Counted from the first letter of the stretch, positions 32,187 through 41,976 are shown. The stretch is 46,883 bases of DNA from Firmicutes bacterium UBA1739 (GCA_002315385.1 DCHZ01000030.1:1-46883), one strand, 5' to 3'. The notes: generated by a model from the letters alone, not told the origin. Numbers and translations are program-made.

Positions 32187-34552
32187 TGAATGACAGATCT
32201 ATAAGGGTGTTGGAATTTAATAAAGTTTGTGAGATGCTTGCGGAGCAGGCTGTATCAAGGGCGGCAAAAAAGAAAGCTTTGGAGCTCAGACCGATAAATG
32301 ACCGTAATGAGATTCGGGAGCTTCAGGGCGAAACTGCCGATGCCGCTTCTGTTATTATCCAGAAAGGGACAATACCCATAGGCGGAATAAATGAAATACT
32401 TCCTTATTTGAGTCTGGCACGAAAAGGAGGAACTCTCTCCCCGGGAGAACTGCTGCAGATTAAGCAGAATCTTTATACGGCCAGGACGATTTCCAATCAT
32501 CTTAAAACAGATGTAAACGTATCGGGAATGATTGCGGAATATGCTTCGTGCATTACAGTATGTAAGCATGAAGAAGAAGAAATCGACAGGTGTATTCTTT
32601 CGGAAGATCAGATAGCTGACAGTGCCAGTACGGAACTACGAAGCATCCGACGTGCAATGATAAGAAAAAATGAAGAACTGCGAAGTAAAATGAGCAGTAT
32701 CGTACAGTCAAGAGACAATAAAGAGATTCTGCAGGATTCGCTGATAACCATGAGGCAGGGCAGATATGTAATTCCCGTTAAGCAGGAGCACAAGGCAAAG
32801 GTGCCGGGCATTGTTCACGACCAGTCTTCCACCGGGGCGACACTGTTTATAGAGCCGCAGGCAATAGTGAATCTAAACAATGACATGAGAGAGCTTCAGA
32901 TAAAGGAGCAGGCGGAAATCGCGAGAATACTGGAAATGCTTTCCGGAATGATTTCGCTGCAGGCTGAGGGAATAGCCGCAAATCAGGAAATACTGATTAA
33001 ACTTGATTTTGCATTTGCCAAAGCTAAACTCGCCCTCAGTATGAAGGCCATTGAGCCGGAGCTTAATGATGAAGGATATATTGTAATAAAAGAAGGAAGA
33101 CATCCTCTGATTGACAGAAAAAAAGTCGTTCCCATGAACGTAAGTCTCGGAAAAGACTATGATACACTGGTTATTACCGGACCGAATACGGGAGGTAAAA
33201 CTGTAACGCTTAAAACTGTGGGGCTTATGGTATTGATGACTCAGTCGGGACTTCATATTCCTGCGGAAATCGGAACAAAAATGACTGTTTTTGATGAGGT
33301 TTTTGCCGATATTGGGGATGAACAGAGCATCGAACAGAGCCTGAGTACTTTTTCGTCTCATATGAAAAATATTGTGAATATAGTAAGCAATGCAGGCCTT
33401 GACTGTCTGGTATTGCTGGATGAACTGGGAGCGGGAACCGATCCTACAGAGGGAGCGGCACTGGCAATCTCGGTACTGGACTATCTGCTGGGAAGAGGAG
33501 CGAAAACCATCGCCACTACACACTATACGGAGCTGAAAAAATATGCACTGGCAACAGCGAATGTTGAAAACGGAGGAATGGAATTCAATGTCGATACACT
33601 GAGTCCTACATACCGTTTAATTATCGGAACAGTCGGAAAATCCAACGCATTTGAAATCTCGAAAAAGCTGGGACTTCCTGCTGAGCTTATTTCGGAGGCA
33701 AAAAAGCTTCTGGAACAGGATGATATTGAATTTGAGGATTTGATATCTCAAATTGCCGAAGATAAAAAACGGGCAGAGGAAGAAAAAGATGAGGCAATCC
33801 GCGTTAATATCGAACTCAAAAAAATGCAGGAGGATATCGAAAAACAGAGAGAACGCTTCGAGGCAAAAAAAGAAAAGATTATGAACCGGGCTAAGGAAGA
33901 AGCCAGGGACATGATACGGGAGATGAAAGAGTTTTCGGATATTGTGTTTAAGGAACTCAGGGAACTCGAAAAAATTCAGGACCCGAAAGCAAGAAACAGA
34001 AAATTCGAGGAAGTCCGTAAAAGAGTAAAGGGAAAATCCGACGAATATGCGGAAACTCTGAATAAAAAAGAAAACACTAATCCGATAAAAAAGAATGAAC
34101 TGAAACCCGGAGTTCATGTTTATCTTGTAAACATTGATCAGGAAGGGGTAATTCTGACTGAACCTGACGGCAAAGGAGACCTGACTGTTCAGGTGGGGTT
34201 GATGAAAGTGGGAGCAAATGCCAAAGATTTGCAGAAGCTTAAAGATGCTCCGTCGGAAAAGCAGCTCAGATCCAGGTATGCGGCTATGTACAAGGAAAAA
34301 ACCGCCAATGTCAGCTCAAGCTGTGATGTCCGGGGTACGAATGTTGAAGAAGCAACTGCCCTGGTGGATAAATATATAGATGATGCATTCATGGCTGGAC
34401 TTAAACAGGTTACAATTGTTCACGGTAAGGGAGAGGGAATCCTGAGAGAAAAGCTGAAGCCTCTCTTCAGAAAGAACAAACATGTCGCTGAATTCAGACC
34501 GGGAATGTTCAATGAGGGCGGAGCCGGCGTTACGGTTCTCACATTAAAATAA
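32186..34552 (+). CDS. mutS2: MutS2 endonuclease/ATPase
   Basis: The 788-residue protein has a MutS-type core with Walker A GPNTGGKT (332-339), Walker B region 'LVLLDELGAGTDP' and the signature 'DEQSIEQSLSTFSSHM'. A Lys/Glu-rich coiled coil follows (about 510-640), then a C-terminal Smr nuclease domain (about 712-788) with 'DVRG' and 'HGKGEG'. It lacks the MutS mismatch-recognition domain, as all MutS2 do. Roles known for the family are suppression of recombination and rescue of collided ribosomes. Start codon shared with the zapA stop (TAATG). Confidence 0.97.
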   Translation: MNDRSIRVLEFNKVCEMLAEQAVSRAAKKKALELRPINDRNEIRELQGETADAASVIIQKGTIPIGGINEILPYLSLARKGGTLSPGELLQIKQNLYTARTISNHLKTDVNVSGMIAEYASCITVCKHEEEEIDRCILSEDQIADSASTELRSIRRAMIRKNEELRSKMSSIVQSRDNKEILQDSLITMRQGRYVIPVKQEHKAKVPGIVHDQSSTGATLFIEPQAIVNLNNDMRELQIKEQAEIARILEMLSGMISLQAEGIAANQEILIKLDFAFAKAKLALSMKAIEPELNDEGYIVIKEGRHPLIDRKKVVPMNVSLGKDYDTLVITGPNTGGKTVTLKTVGLMVLMTQSGLHIPAEIGTKMTVFDEVFADIGDEQSIEQSLSTFSSHMKNIVNIVSNAGLDCLVLLDELGAGTDPTEGAALAISVLDYLLGRGAKTIATTHYTELKKYALATANVENGGMEFNVDTLSPTYRLIIGTVGKSNAFEISKKLGLPAELISEAKKLLEQDDIEFEDLISQIAEDKKRAEEEKDEAIRVNIELKKMQEDIEKQRERFEAKKEKIMNRAKEEARDMIREMKEFSDIVFKELRELEKIQDPKARNRKFEEVRKRVKGKSDEYAETLNKKENTNPIKKNELKPGVHVYLVNIDQEGVILTEPDGKGDLTVQVGLMKVGANAKDLQKLKDAPSEKQLRSRYAAMYKEKTANVSSSCDVRGTNVEEATALVDKYIDDAFMAGLKQVTIVHGKGEGILREKLKPLFRKNKHVAEFRPGMFNEGGAGVTVLTLK

Positions 34553-34568
34553 ATACTAAGGTGATAAT

Positions 34569-35027
34569 ATGATATATGCAGTAAGCGCCTGCCTGATGGG
34601 GGACAATTGTAAGTACAGCGGAGGAAATAATCTTAATGATAAGGCAGTCAGCTTATGCGAAGATTCGTCCTTCGTAAAAATCTGTCCTGAGCTTCTGGGC
34701 GGGCTGAAAATACCGCGCTCTCCTGCGGAAATCCGGGGAAACGGCGGTTCGTCAGTGCTGGACGGAAATGCAAAAGTTATAGATAAAAACGGAAATGACA
34801 TTACAGAAAAATTTCTTGACGGTGCCGATGCGGCTTTGAAAATTGTAATGGAGTTTGCGAATGAAGGAGAAGAAATAACGGCTTTATTGAAAAGCAGAAG
34901 TCCGTCCTGCGGATGCGGAATAATTTATGACGGAAGCTTTACCGGAAAAACCGTATCCGGTGACGGTGTGACAGCTGCACTTTTCAGAAGAAAAGGGATA
35001 AAACTGTTAACGGAAGAAGATTTGTAA
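34569..35027 (+). CDS. DUF523 family protein
   Basis: The 152-residue protein begins 'IYAVSACLMGDNCKYSGGNN' and contains 'CPELLGGLKIPRSPAEI' and 'LLKSRSPSCGCGIIYDGSFTG', the three conserved Cys-bearing blocks of DUF523. Several conserved cysteines (near residues 8, 14, 39 and 115-117) suggest a metal or redox site. Function is not established. It lies 16 bases after mutS2 in the same transcript. Confidence 0.9.
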   Translation: MIYAVSACLMGDNCKYSGGNNLNDKAVSLCEDSSFVKICPELLGGLKIPRSPAEIRGNGGSSVLDGNAKVIDKNGNDITEKFLDGADAALKIVMEFANEGEEITALLKSRSPSCGCGIIYDGSFTGKTVSGDGVTAALFRRKGIKLLTEEDL

Positions 35028-35067
35028 TTCAACCGGAATGCTGAAAAAGCAAAGAAAAGAGGATAAT

Positions 35068-36768
35068 ATGATTGATTTTAAACATCAGGTTGCGGAAGCA
35101 TTAAAAAACAATATTGACGGAATGGAGATTAACGATATTATCGGAATGATTGAAATTCCGCCGAACAGCGAAATGGGAGATTTTGCATTTCCTTGCTTTA
35201 AACTGGCAAAAACAATGAGGAAGGCCCCTAATTTAATAGCGGCGGATATTGCCGAAAATATGGAAAAAATTGCAATTTTTGAAAAGGTTGAGAGCAAAGG
35301 CGGATATGTAAACTTTTTCATGGATAAGAAAGCCGTTGCCGAATCCGTATTAAACGAAGTTAATGATAAAGGTGAAAAATACGGCGGAAGTGACATCGGG
35401 GGCGGAAAAAAAGTAATAGTGGAATATTCTTCACCGAATATTGCGAAGCCTTTCCATATCGGACACATCAGAAGTACGGTAATAGGGAATGCGATATATA
35501 AGATTTATAATTTCCTCGGATATGACACAGTAAGAATCAATCATCTCGGAGACTATGGAACTCAGTTCGGTAAAATGATTGTAGCTTACAGAAAATGGGG
35601 CAGGAAAGAAGACGTTGAAAAAGAACCCATCAGGACACTTCTCGGATTATATGTAAAATTCCATGAAGAAGCCGAAGCTCATCCCGAACTGGAAGATGAG
35701 GCAAGAGAAGTTTTCAGACTTCTCGAATCAGGATCGGCGGAAGAAGTGGAGCTGTGGAAATGGTTCCGCGAAGAAAGCCTGAAAGAGTTTACGAGAGTTT
35801 ATGATATGCTGGGGATTTCTTTCGATTCATATGCCGGAGAAAGCTTCTACTCGGACAAAATGGACAGAATTACGGATATGATGACGGAAAAGGGACTTCT
35901 GCAGAAATCAGAGGGGGCGGAAATTGTGGATCTTTCGGAATACGATATGAGTCCTGCACTGATAAGAAAAAAAGACGGTTCAACGCTATATATAACAAGA
36001 GATATAGCGGCGGCTGTTTACAGAAAAGAGCATTATAATTTTGATAAGAACATATACGTGGTGGCGGCACAGCAGAATCTTCATTTCCAGCAGTGGTTTA
36101 AGATAATCGAATTAATGGGATTTGACTGGGCTGAACAGTGTGTTCATGTTAATTTCGGCCTTGTAAGTCTTGATGACGGAACTATGTCCACAAGAAAAGG
36201 CAAAGTGGTATTTCTTGAAGACGTTCTCAATCGTGCTGTGGAGAAAACAGCTGAGATAATAAGAGATAAAAATTTCGGAAAAGACGATCTTGATGAAATA
36301 TCAAAGCAGGTGGGAATCGGAGCTGTTGTATTTAACGAACTGTCCAACAACAGAATCAAGGATTATGTTTTCTCCTGGGATAAAGTGCTGAATTTTGAAG
36401 GGGAAACCGGACCTTATGTGCAGTATACTCATGCGAGAGCCTGCAGCGTTCTCAGAAACGCAAAGGTTGAGTTAAGCAAAAATGTGAATTTTGAATATCT
36501 GACGGGAGAAAGTGCATATGAACTCATAAAGCTTATCGCCAGATTCCCGGAAAGTGTTGTCGATGCTGCGGAAAAATATGAACCGTCCATCGTAACAAGA
36601 CATATAGTGGATGTAGCCCAGGGCTTTAATAAGTTCTATCATGATGAGCATATTATCGTAGAAAATGAGGAGGAACAGAAAGCAAAACTGCTGCTGGTGG
36701 ATGCGGCAAGACAGACTCTTGAAAACGGTCTGAAGCTTCTCGGAATGGCTGCACCGGAGCGCATGTAA
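35068..36768 (+). CDS. argS: Arginyl-tRNA synthetase
   Basis: The 566-residue class I synthetase has the N-terminal Add-1 domain, the HIGH motif at 130-133 ('FHIGHIRSTV'), the KMSKS-equivalent 'STRKGK' (374-379) and the DALR anticodon-binding domain at the C-terminus ('YTHARACSVL' onward). The ATG at 35068 follows AGAGGA by a few bases; an ATG 30 bases earlier lacks a site. No T-box precedes it, unlike pheS, so it is probably controlled only by the operon promoter. Confidence 0.97.
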   Translation: MIDFKHQVAEALKNNIDGMEINDIIGMIEIPPNSEMGDFAFPCFKLAKTMRKAPNLIAADIAENMEKIAIFEKVESKGGYVNFFMDKKAVAESVLNEVNDKGEKYGGSDIGGGKKVIVEYSSPNIAKPFHIGHIRSTVIGNAIYKIYNFLGYDTVRINHLGDYGTQFGKMIVAYRKWGRKEDVEKEPIRTLLGLYVKFHEEAEAHPELEDEAREVFRLLESGSAEEVELWKWFREESLKEFTRVYDMLGISFDSYAGESFYSDKMDRITDMMTEKGLLQKSEGAEIVDLSEYDMSPALIRKKDGSTLYITRDIAAAVYRKEHYNFDKNIYVVAAQQNLHFQQWFKIIELMGFDWAEQCVHVNFGLVSLDDGTMSTRKGKVVFLEDVLNRAVEKTAEIIRDKNFGKDDLDEISKQVGIGAVVFNELSNNRIKDYVFSWDKVLNFEGETGPYVQYTHARACSVLRNAKVELSKNVNFEYLTGESAYELIKLIARFPESVVDAAEKYEPSIVTRHIVDVAQGFNKFYHDEHIIVENEEEQKAKLLLVDAARQTLENGLKLLGMAAPERM

Positions 36769-36854
36769 GCGGCATTGATTCAAATGTGCAGACCGGCGGC
36801 AAATGTTATCATAAGAAATACAGATACGGCGTAAAGGAAAGAAAGGAGCGGATT

Positions 36855-37727
36855 ATGAGATACGAAGGAAATGTTTTCAGACCCCCCAGTGAAGCCTACA
36901 GTCTGATTGTACAGGCAACGATAGGCTGCGCTCATAATGACTGCACGTTCTGCAGTATGTATAAAGACAAGAAATTCAGAGTCAGAAATATCGAAGAGGT
37001 TCTGGAGGATTTTGATCTTGCAAGAAGGCGATACAGAAAAATCGAAAAGGTATTTCTTGCTGACGGAGATGCCATGGTTCTTTCAAATGAGCATCTGATG
37101 CGGATTCTGAATAAGATAAAGACAACACTTCCTGAGTGTCAGCGCGTGGGTATATACGCAACACCCCATGACATCATCAGAAAAACCCATGAAGAGCTGG
37201 TTGAATTAAGAAAAAACGGAATAGGAATTGCGTATATGGGTGCGGAATCGGGAAGTGCCGGAATTCTTAAGGAAATAAAAAAGGGAGTCACTCCGGAAGA
37301 AATGATTGAGGCCTGTCATAAGCTGAATGATGCGGGAATACAGTCTTCGGTTACTTTTATTTCCGGACTGGGCGGCAAGAACAACTGGAGAGAACATGCG
37401 GTTGAGACCGGAAAGCTTATCAGTAAAATGGAGCCTTCATATGTGGGGCTTCTGACTCTGATGGTTGAATGGGAGGCACCGCTGTATAACGATATCAGAA
37501 GCGGAAAATTTGAGCTGCTTTCTCCGGAGGAGGTTCTGGTTGAAACGGCAGAGCTTATCAGGAATATTGAACTGGATAAAAAATGTGTTTTCAGAAGTAA
37601 TCATGCTTCGAATTATATCTCTCTGAGGGGAGATTTACCATATGACAAAGAAAAACTGCTGAAAACGATAGATACGGCATTAAAACATGCGGGAATGATA
37701 AAGGATGAACGTTTCAGAATGCTGTAG
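36855..37727 (+). CDS. Radical SAM protein (COG1032-like, CX4CX2C)
   Basis: The 290-residue protein binds a [4Fe-4S] cluster through Cys25, Cys30 and Cys33 ('GCAHNDCTFCSMYK'), a CX4CX2C variant of the usual CX3CX2C spacing that I associate with this uncharacterised subfamily. A TIM-barrel core follows ('YMGAESGSAGILKEIKKG', 'VTFISGLGGKNNW'). No extra cluster-binding domain is seen. The substrate is unknown. AAAGGAG stands before ATG 36855; an upstream in-frame ATG at 36786 lacks such a site. It is the first of two adjacent radical SAM genes. Confidence 0.85.
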   Translation: MRYEGNVFRPPSEAYSLIVQATIGCAHNDCTFCSMYKDKKFRVRNIEEVLEDFDLARRRYRKIEKVFLADGDAMVLSNEHLMRILNKIKTTLPECQRVGIYATPHDIIRKTHEELVELRKNGIGIAYMGAESGSAGILKEIKKGVTPEEMIEACHKLNDAGIQSSVTFISGLGGKNNWREHAVETGKLISKMEPSYVGLLTLMVEWEAPLYNDIRSGKFELLSPEEVLVETAELIRNIELDKKCVFRSNHASNYISLRGDLPYDKEKLLKTIDTALKHAGMIKDERFRML

Positions 37728-37777
37728 CGGCAGCAGAATGCTCTGAATAATCTGAAACGAAAATAAACGGAGAAGAT

Positions 37778-39469
37778 ATGAAAATACTGCTCACAACATT
37801 GAATTCAAAATATATTCATTCAAATCTGGCACTTAAATACCTGTACGAAAGTGCAGGTATTTATCGCGATTTGATAGATATTAAGGAATTTACAATCAAT
37901 AACGATGACATGTCGGTTTTTATGGAAATAATGATGGGGCATTATGATGTCATCTGTTTTTCGTGCTACATATGGAACATTACCCGGACTCTGGGGCTGA
38001 TTCGGGATATTCGCATGGCGAGTCCCGCGACAAAAATCGTTGTGGGAGGACCGGAGGTAAGCTTTGATGCGGAAAGCTTTATGAAGAAGCACGATGAAAT
38101 AGATGTCCTGATTTCCGGTGAAGGAGATGAGGTTTTTCCGAAGCTGATAGAGAATATTGTGAGCTCAGGAGGAAGTTTAGAACGACGGATAATATATGCC
38201 GAGGCGGTCAGCGAGGCTGCCATACCTTTTCCGTATACAAATTCGATGATTGATAAGAACCGAATCGTATACTATGAATCGGCAAGAGGATGTCCTTTCA
38301 GCTGCAGTTTCTGTCTGTCGTCAGTCAGCAGAGGAGTAAGGCTGTTCCCGATGGAGCGGGTTAAGCGGGAACTTGAGTTTTTTCTGAAACAGAGGGTGAA
38401 ACAGGTTAAATTTGTTGACCGGACTTTCAACATTGACGAAAAACGCTCGGCAGAGATGATGAATTTTATTATTCAAAATGATAACGGAATTACCAACTTT
38501 CATTTTGAATTATGCGGGGATCGAATATCGGAGGATATGCTTTCTGCCTTCGAAAAATCGAGGAACGGTCTGTTTCAGGTTGAAATAGGGGTTCAGTCGG
38601 TGCATGAAGAAGTATTGACAGCCTGCAGCAGAAAAGTGGACTTTGAAATGATTAGTAAAAACACAAAAAGAATCATCGCCGGAGAAAATGTTCATGTACA
38701 TCTTGATTTGATTGCGGGACTTCCCTATGAAACAGCGGAAATGTTTAAGGAATCCTTCAACAGAGTATATTCACTTGAACCTCATGATCTGCAGCTGGGA
38801 TTTTTAAAGCTTCTGAAAGGTACACAGCTCAGAGAGAGAGCAGATGAATACGGATATATATGGCGTGACAGAGAGCCCTATGAGATAATTTCAAATAATT
38901 ATATTAGCAGTGATGAGCTGCTGGAGCTGAAAAGAGTAGAGCATGTTCTTGAACTGTATTTCAATAAACCCGGATTCAGAAATACTCTCAGATATTTGCT
39001 GGATACAACCGGAAAGAAACCGTATGATTTTTATCTGGATTTTTCAGAGTATTATTATTCAAAGGGTTACAGCAATTCATCACTGAGCAGAGCTGTCTTA
39101 TATGAAATCTTATGGGAATATTCTGAACTGTCGGGCCCGGAGGAAACAGAGGGTTTGAAGGAGCTTATGCTTTATGATAAAATATCCGCGGCGGCAGCCT
39201 CGCAGTTCAGTGATAAAAAATATGCGGATTGTGTTCATTCATATATTAAGGAGAATTTCCCGGAATACAGGGAAATCGCAGCCGGGCGGCTGATTAATCA
39301 GCTGAATTATATGGCATTTCAGTATAATGTTGATGATTATGCGTCAGGCAGTACCGGTCTTAAAAAAACGGATAAAAAAAGGCTTCTTGTTTTCAAACCG
39401 GGTGAAAAAAATGCCGCAGGACAGGCGAAATGCATAAGAATTGAAACAGATAATCGGATAATGATGTGA
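37778..39469 (+). CDS. B12-binding domain radical SAM protein (DUF4080 type)
   Basis: The 563-residue protein starts with a cobalamin-binding-like domain (about 1-145; 'VICFSCYIWN', 'KIVVGGPEVSFD', 'DVLISGEGDEVFPKLI'), then a radical SAM barrel with Cys172, Cys176 and Cys179 ('GCPFSCSFC'), followed by a long C-terminal region of the DUF4080 type ending in a basic tail. Such enzymes often do methylations or other hard radical chemistry, but no substrate is known. It lies 50 bases after the first radical SAM gene; co-transcription suggests a shared pathway, which is inference. Confidence 0.85.
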   Translation: MKILLTTLNSKYIHSNLALKYLYESAGIYRDLIDIKEFTINNDDMSVFMEIMMGHYDVICFSCYIWNITRTLGLIRDIRMASPATKIVVGGPEVSFDAESFMKKHDEIDVLISGEGDEVFPKLIENIVSSGGSLERRIIYAEAVSEAAIPFPYTNSMIDKNRIVYYESARGCPFSCSFCLSSVSRGVRLFPMERVKRELEFFLKQRVKQVKFVDRTFNIDEKRSAEMMNFIIQNDNGITNFHFELCGDRISEDMLSAFEKSRNGLFQVEIGVQSVHEEVLTACSRKVDFEMISKNTKRIIAGENVHVHLDLIAGLPYETAEMFKESFNRVYSLEPHDLQLGFLKLLKGTQLRERADEYGYIWRDREPYEIISNNYISSDELLELKRVEHVLELYFNKPGFRNTLRYLLDTTGKKPYDFYLDFSEYYYSKGYSNSSLSRAVLYEILWEYSELSGPEETEGLKELMLYDKISAAAASQFSDKKYADCVHSYIKENFPEYREIAAGRLINQLNYMAFQYNVDDYASGSTGLKKTDKKRLLVFKPGEKNAAGQAKCIRIETDNRIMM

Positions 39470-39494
39470 AAAAGAGTTTTCGGAGGTAATTACT

Positions 39495-40688
39495 TTGTCA
39501 AAAAAAGTCGAACAGTATTTTAAAGAGGTAATGGATAAAATCGTGTTTATTAATCTGAGCAATGATTTTCTGGATAAGCATGTTAATCTGAGATTTTTAA
39601 AAGGGGTGCCTATTCCTATTTCCCTTGAGGTTCTCGAAAACGAGGCGAAAAAGAGCGGAGGCGGTAAAAAGGGTTTCTCTCCCGCGGCGGCTGCCCAGGC
39701 GATGATTTTCGTTATCGGAGCCAGTGAAAATTTCCCTTATGCGGAGCAGTATAAGAGATTTCTCAAATATAATATAAAAGGACTGTATGTGGCAACACTG
39801 GCCAGCGGTATTGATATGGCACAGAGCGGAAGACTAATGGAGGCTGCAATTGTCCTGCGGGCGGCGGACATTTACGACAGATGGAGCAGAAAAGATGCTG
39901 TGATCGATGGGCCGACTCTTAGAGACCCGAAGCTTCCGCAGACTCCCGATGCGATATATAATTATGCAAGAGTCTGCCGGGACATATATATGAACGAAGA
40001 AGAGGAAGATCAGACTAAAAGAGCCGTGTTCAGAGAAGAATCTGTAAGTGCCTTTGAACGTCTTATGAAGGAATTTCCTGCCTATGACCAGAGTTATTAT
40101 TTCCTGGGTTTCTTCTATATGAACAAAAAAAGATATCAGGATGCGAAAAATGTCTGGACGAAGTTCCTGAAGCTCACAAAAGAAACTGTAATGGCCGAAG
40201 ACGTCAGGGAAAGAATGGAACAGGTGGATGATTTAATTATCTACGAAAAGGGTTATCTTGAGGTTATGAATGACAGGGCGGAAGAAGGACTTGAGATATT
40301 ACTCCCTCTTTATGAAAAATACAGGGAATGGTGGAATCTGCTTTTCTTCATCGGACTGGCATACAGAAAGCTGGGAGAGTACGAAAAAGCAAAGTTTTTC
40401 TTTAAGGAAGTGGTGAGAATAAAACCTTCACAGAGTGATGCATATAACGAACTGGGTTTATGCTGTGCATCTTTATCGGAATATCCCGATGCCGAAAAAT
40501 ACTTCAAAAAAGCTGCGCTTATTGAAGAAAACGATCCGGAGCTGCTCTGCAATCTGGCTGCGGTATATATTAACTGGGGAAAGCCCGATGAAGCGGAAAA
40601 AACTCTTCTGAAAGCAGAGGAAATAGCTCCGGGCGAAGAAATCACAAAGCTCTGGAGAATGGAACTGGAAAAAATAAAAAAAGCATAA
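39495..40688 (+). CDS. TPR-repeat protein, TTG start
   Basis: The 397-residue protein starts at TTG 39495, set by CGGAGG 8 bases upstream. The first 110 residues ('LRFLKGVPIPISLEVLENEAKKSGGGKKGFSPAAAAQAMIF') are a conserved-looking domain I do not recognise. From about 115 on there are TPR-type helical pairs, most clearly 'YYFLGFFYMNKKRYQDAKNVW', 'LFFIGLAYRKLGEYEKAKFFF' and 'YNELGLCCASLSEYPDAEKYF'. There is no signal peptide, so it is probably a cytoplasmic scaffold. It closes the operon begun at zapA. Confidence 0.8.
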   Translation: MSKKVEQYFKEVMDKIVFINLSNDFLDKHVNLRFLKGVPIPISLEVLENEAKKSGGGKKGFSPAAAAQAMIFVIGASENFPYAEQYKRFLKYNIKGLYVATLASGIDMAQSGRLMEAAIVLRAADIYDRWSRKDAVIDGPTLRDPKLPQTPDAIYNYARVCRDIYMNEEEEDQTKRAVFREESVSAFERLMKEFPAYDQSYYFLGFFYMNKKRYQDAKNVWTKFLKLTKETVMAEDVRERMEQVDDLIIYEKGYLEVMNDRAEEGLEILLPLYEKYREWWNLLFFIGLAYRKLGEYEKAKFFFKEVVRIKPSQSDAYNELGLCCASLSEYPDAEKYFKKAALIEENDPELLCNLAAVYINWGKPDEAEKTLLKAEEIAPGEEITKLWRMELEKIKKA

Positions 40689-40692
40689 TAAT

Positions 40693-40730
40693 AAAACAAT
40701 AATACCGGCGACAACCGGTATTATTGTTTT
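40693..40730. terminator. Strong bidirectional terminator
   Basis: AAAACAATAATACCGG (40693-40708) and CCGGTATTATTGTTTT (40715-40730) are perfectly complementary over 16 bases with a 6-base loop. The A and T ends make it work in both directions, between the rightward TPR gene and the leftward lipoprotein gene. Confidence 0.92.
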
Positions 40731-40757
40731 ATACGTATGAAATTTAATTATAGGTAT

Positions 40758-41711
40758 TTATTCATTGACTTTGCCTTCCGTAATGTCAATCATACCTCTG
40801 TAATAATCCTGAGCCTCGGTTACAAATCTTACCGTGCCGTCAAACCTGTCTACTCTGTAAAATGCACGGAATCCTGATTCGTCATCGGATATACCGAAAG
40901 AAACAAGATAGGCATCTTCGTTTTTATCGGTAATTTCCCCGTTATCCACACCTTTGTACTGTCGGTATTTTGTAACAGCCGACGGACGGGAGAGCTCTAT
41001 GGCTTTCTGTTCGGTGATTTTAACAGGCTGGGGATTTTCAATGACTTTTCCTGCTGTTATGTCAATCATACCGCTGAAATATTCCTGTGCTTCGGTTACG
41101 AATCTTACAGTACCGTCGAGTTTGCCGACTCTGTAAACGGCAGTGAATCCTGATTCTTCATCGGAAATACCGAAGGAAACAAGATAAGCATCACCGTTCT
41201 GGTCTAATATCATACCGTTATCCACACCGTCATAGCTACTGTATTTTGTGACAGCCGAAGGGCGTGAAAGCTCGATGGCTTTTTCATCGGTTATTTCGAT
41301 CTGTTTTGGATTTTTGATTAATTTACCCTCAGTGATATCAATCATACCACTGTAGTAGTCCTGTGCTTCGGTTACGAATCTGGCAGCACCGTCAAATTTG
41401 CTGACGCTGTAATAAGCACAGAATCCCGCACCTTCATCACCGTCGGCTATTCCGAAGGAAACCAGGTAAGCATCGCCGTTCTGGTCTAATATTTCTTCAC
41501 CGTCAATCTTAAGTGGGCTCTTGTATTTTTCAACAGCCATAGGACGTGCAATCTCGATAGCTTCTGTTTCCGAAATGATTATTCCGGCGGATTTGTCAAC
41601 AGAACGGTCGTACTGCTGGTCTGACTCTGCTTTTTTGCCGCAGCCTGCAAAACAGGAAAAGGTAAGAGCGATGATTAACAATAAAACTGTTATTTTTGAA
41701 ATTTTTTTCAT
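40758..41711 (-). CDS. Lipoprotein made of three tandem ~93-residue repeats
   Basis: The 317-residue product has a signal sequence and lipobox FAGC (Cys24), so it should be anchored outside the membrane. After a linker come three very similar units starting at about residues 46, 140 and 232. Each runs through 'AIELSRPSAVTKY', 'DQNGDAYLVSFGI' and 'RFVTEAQDYY.GMIDIT.GK'. Units two and three are nearly identical, pointing to recent duplication. I recognise no family; the single-unit layout could be PepSY-like, but that is a guess. A full consensus promoter and an AGGAGG site precede it, so it is probably well expressed. Confidence 0.85.
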   Translation of the reverse strand: MKKISKITVLLLIIALTFSCFAGCGKKAESDQQYDRSVDKSAGIIISETEAIEIARPMAVEKYKSPLKIDGEEILDQNGDAYLVSFGIADGDEGAGFCAYYSVSKFDGAARFVTEAQDYYSGMIDITEGKLIKNPKQIEITDEKAIELSRPSAVTKYSSYDGVDNGMILDQNGDAYLVSFGISDEESGFTAVYRVGKLDGTVRFVTEAQEYFSGMIDITAGKVIENPQPVKITEQKAIELSRPSAVTKYRQYKGVDNGEITDKNEDAYLVSFGISDDESGFRAFYRVDRFDGTVRFVTEAQDYYRGMIDITEGKVNE

Positions 41712-41728
41712 TTTTTACCTCCTGATAG

Positions 41729-41743
41729 TTATCAATTTGATAA
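41729..41743. promoter_or_regulatory. Palindrome in the leader of the repeat lipoprotein
   Basis: TTATCAA (41729-41735) and TTGATAA (41737-41743) form a perfect dyad around one base, just upstream of the ribosome binding site of the leftward gene. It could be an operator or a weak RNA hairpin that affects translation. Confidence 0.45.
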
Positions 41744-41789
41744 TTACAAACTGTTCGATGAAAAAAGTGAACTGATTGTAATAACTATT

Positions 41790-41818
41790 ATTATACGGAC
41801 AGCATCAGCCGATGTCAA
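41790..41818 (-). promoter_or_regulatory. Full-consensus promoter of the repeat lipoprotein
   Basis: On the minus strand TTGACA (41818-41813) and TATAAT (41795-41790) are both perfect and exactly 17 bases apart. The leader to the ATG at 41711 is about 70 bases. Confidence 0.9.
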
Positions 41819-41884
41819 CAACGTGACATATGTTATTAATAATATAAATGTAACAACCTGCTGATATACTCTTTAAAAGAAAAG

Positions 41885-41893
41885 TGATATAAT
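41885..41893 (+). promoter_or_regulatory. Extended -10 promoter of the stalk-domain protein
   Basis: TG (41885-41886), one base, then a perfect TATAAT (41888-41893), 84 bases before the ATG at 41977. No -35 match is seen at 16-18 bases. It is divergent from the lipoprotein promoter, about 67 bases away. Confidence 0.6.
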
Positions 41894-41976
41894 AAACCGA
41901 AATAATTAAGAATCATATCATACTGTTAAATACGATTCGGCATGATAATCTGTGAACATTAACAAAGGAGTGACAT

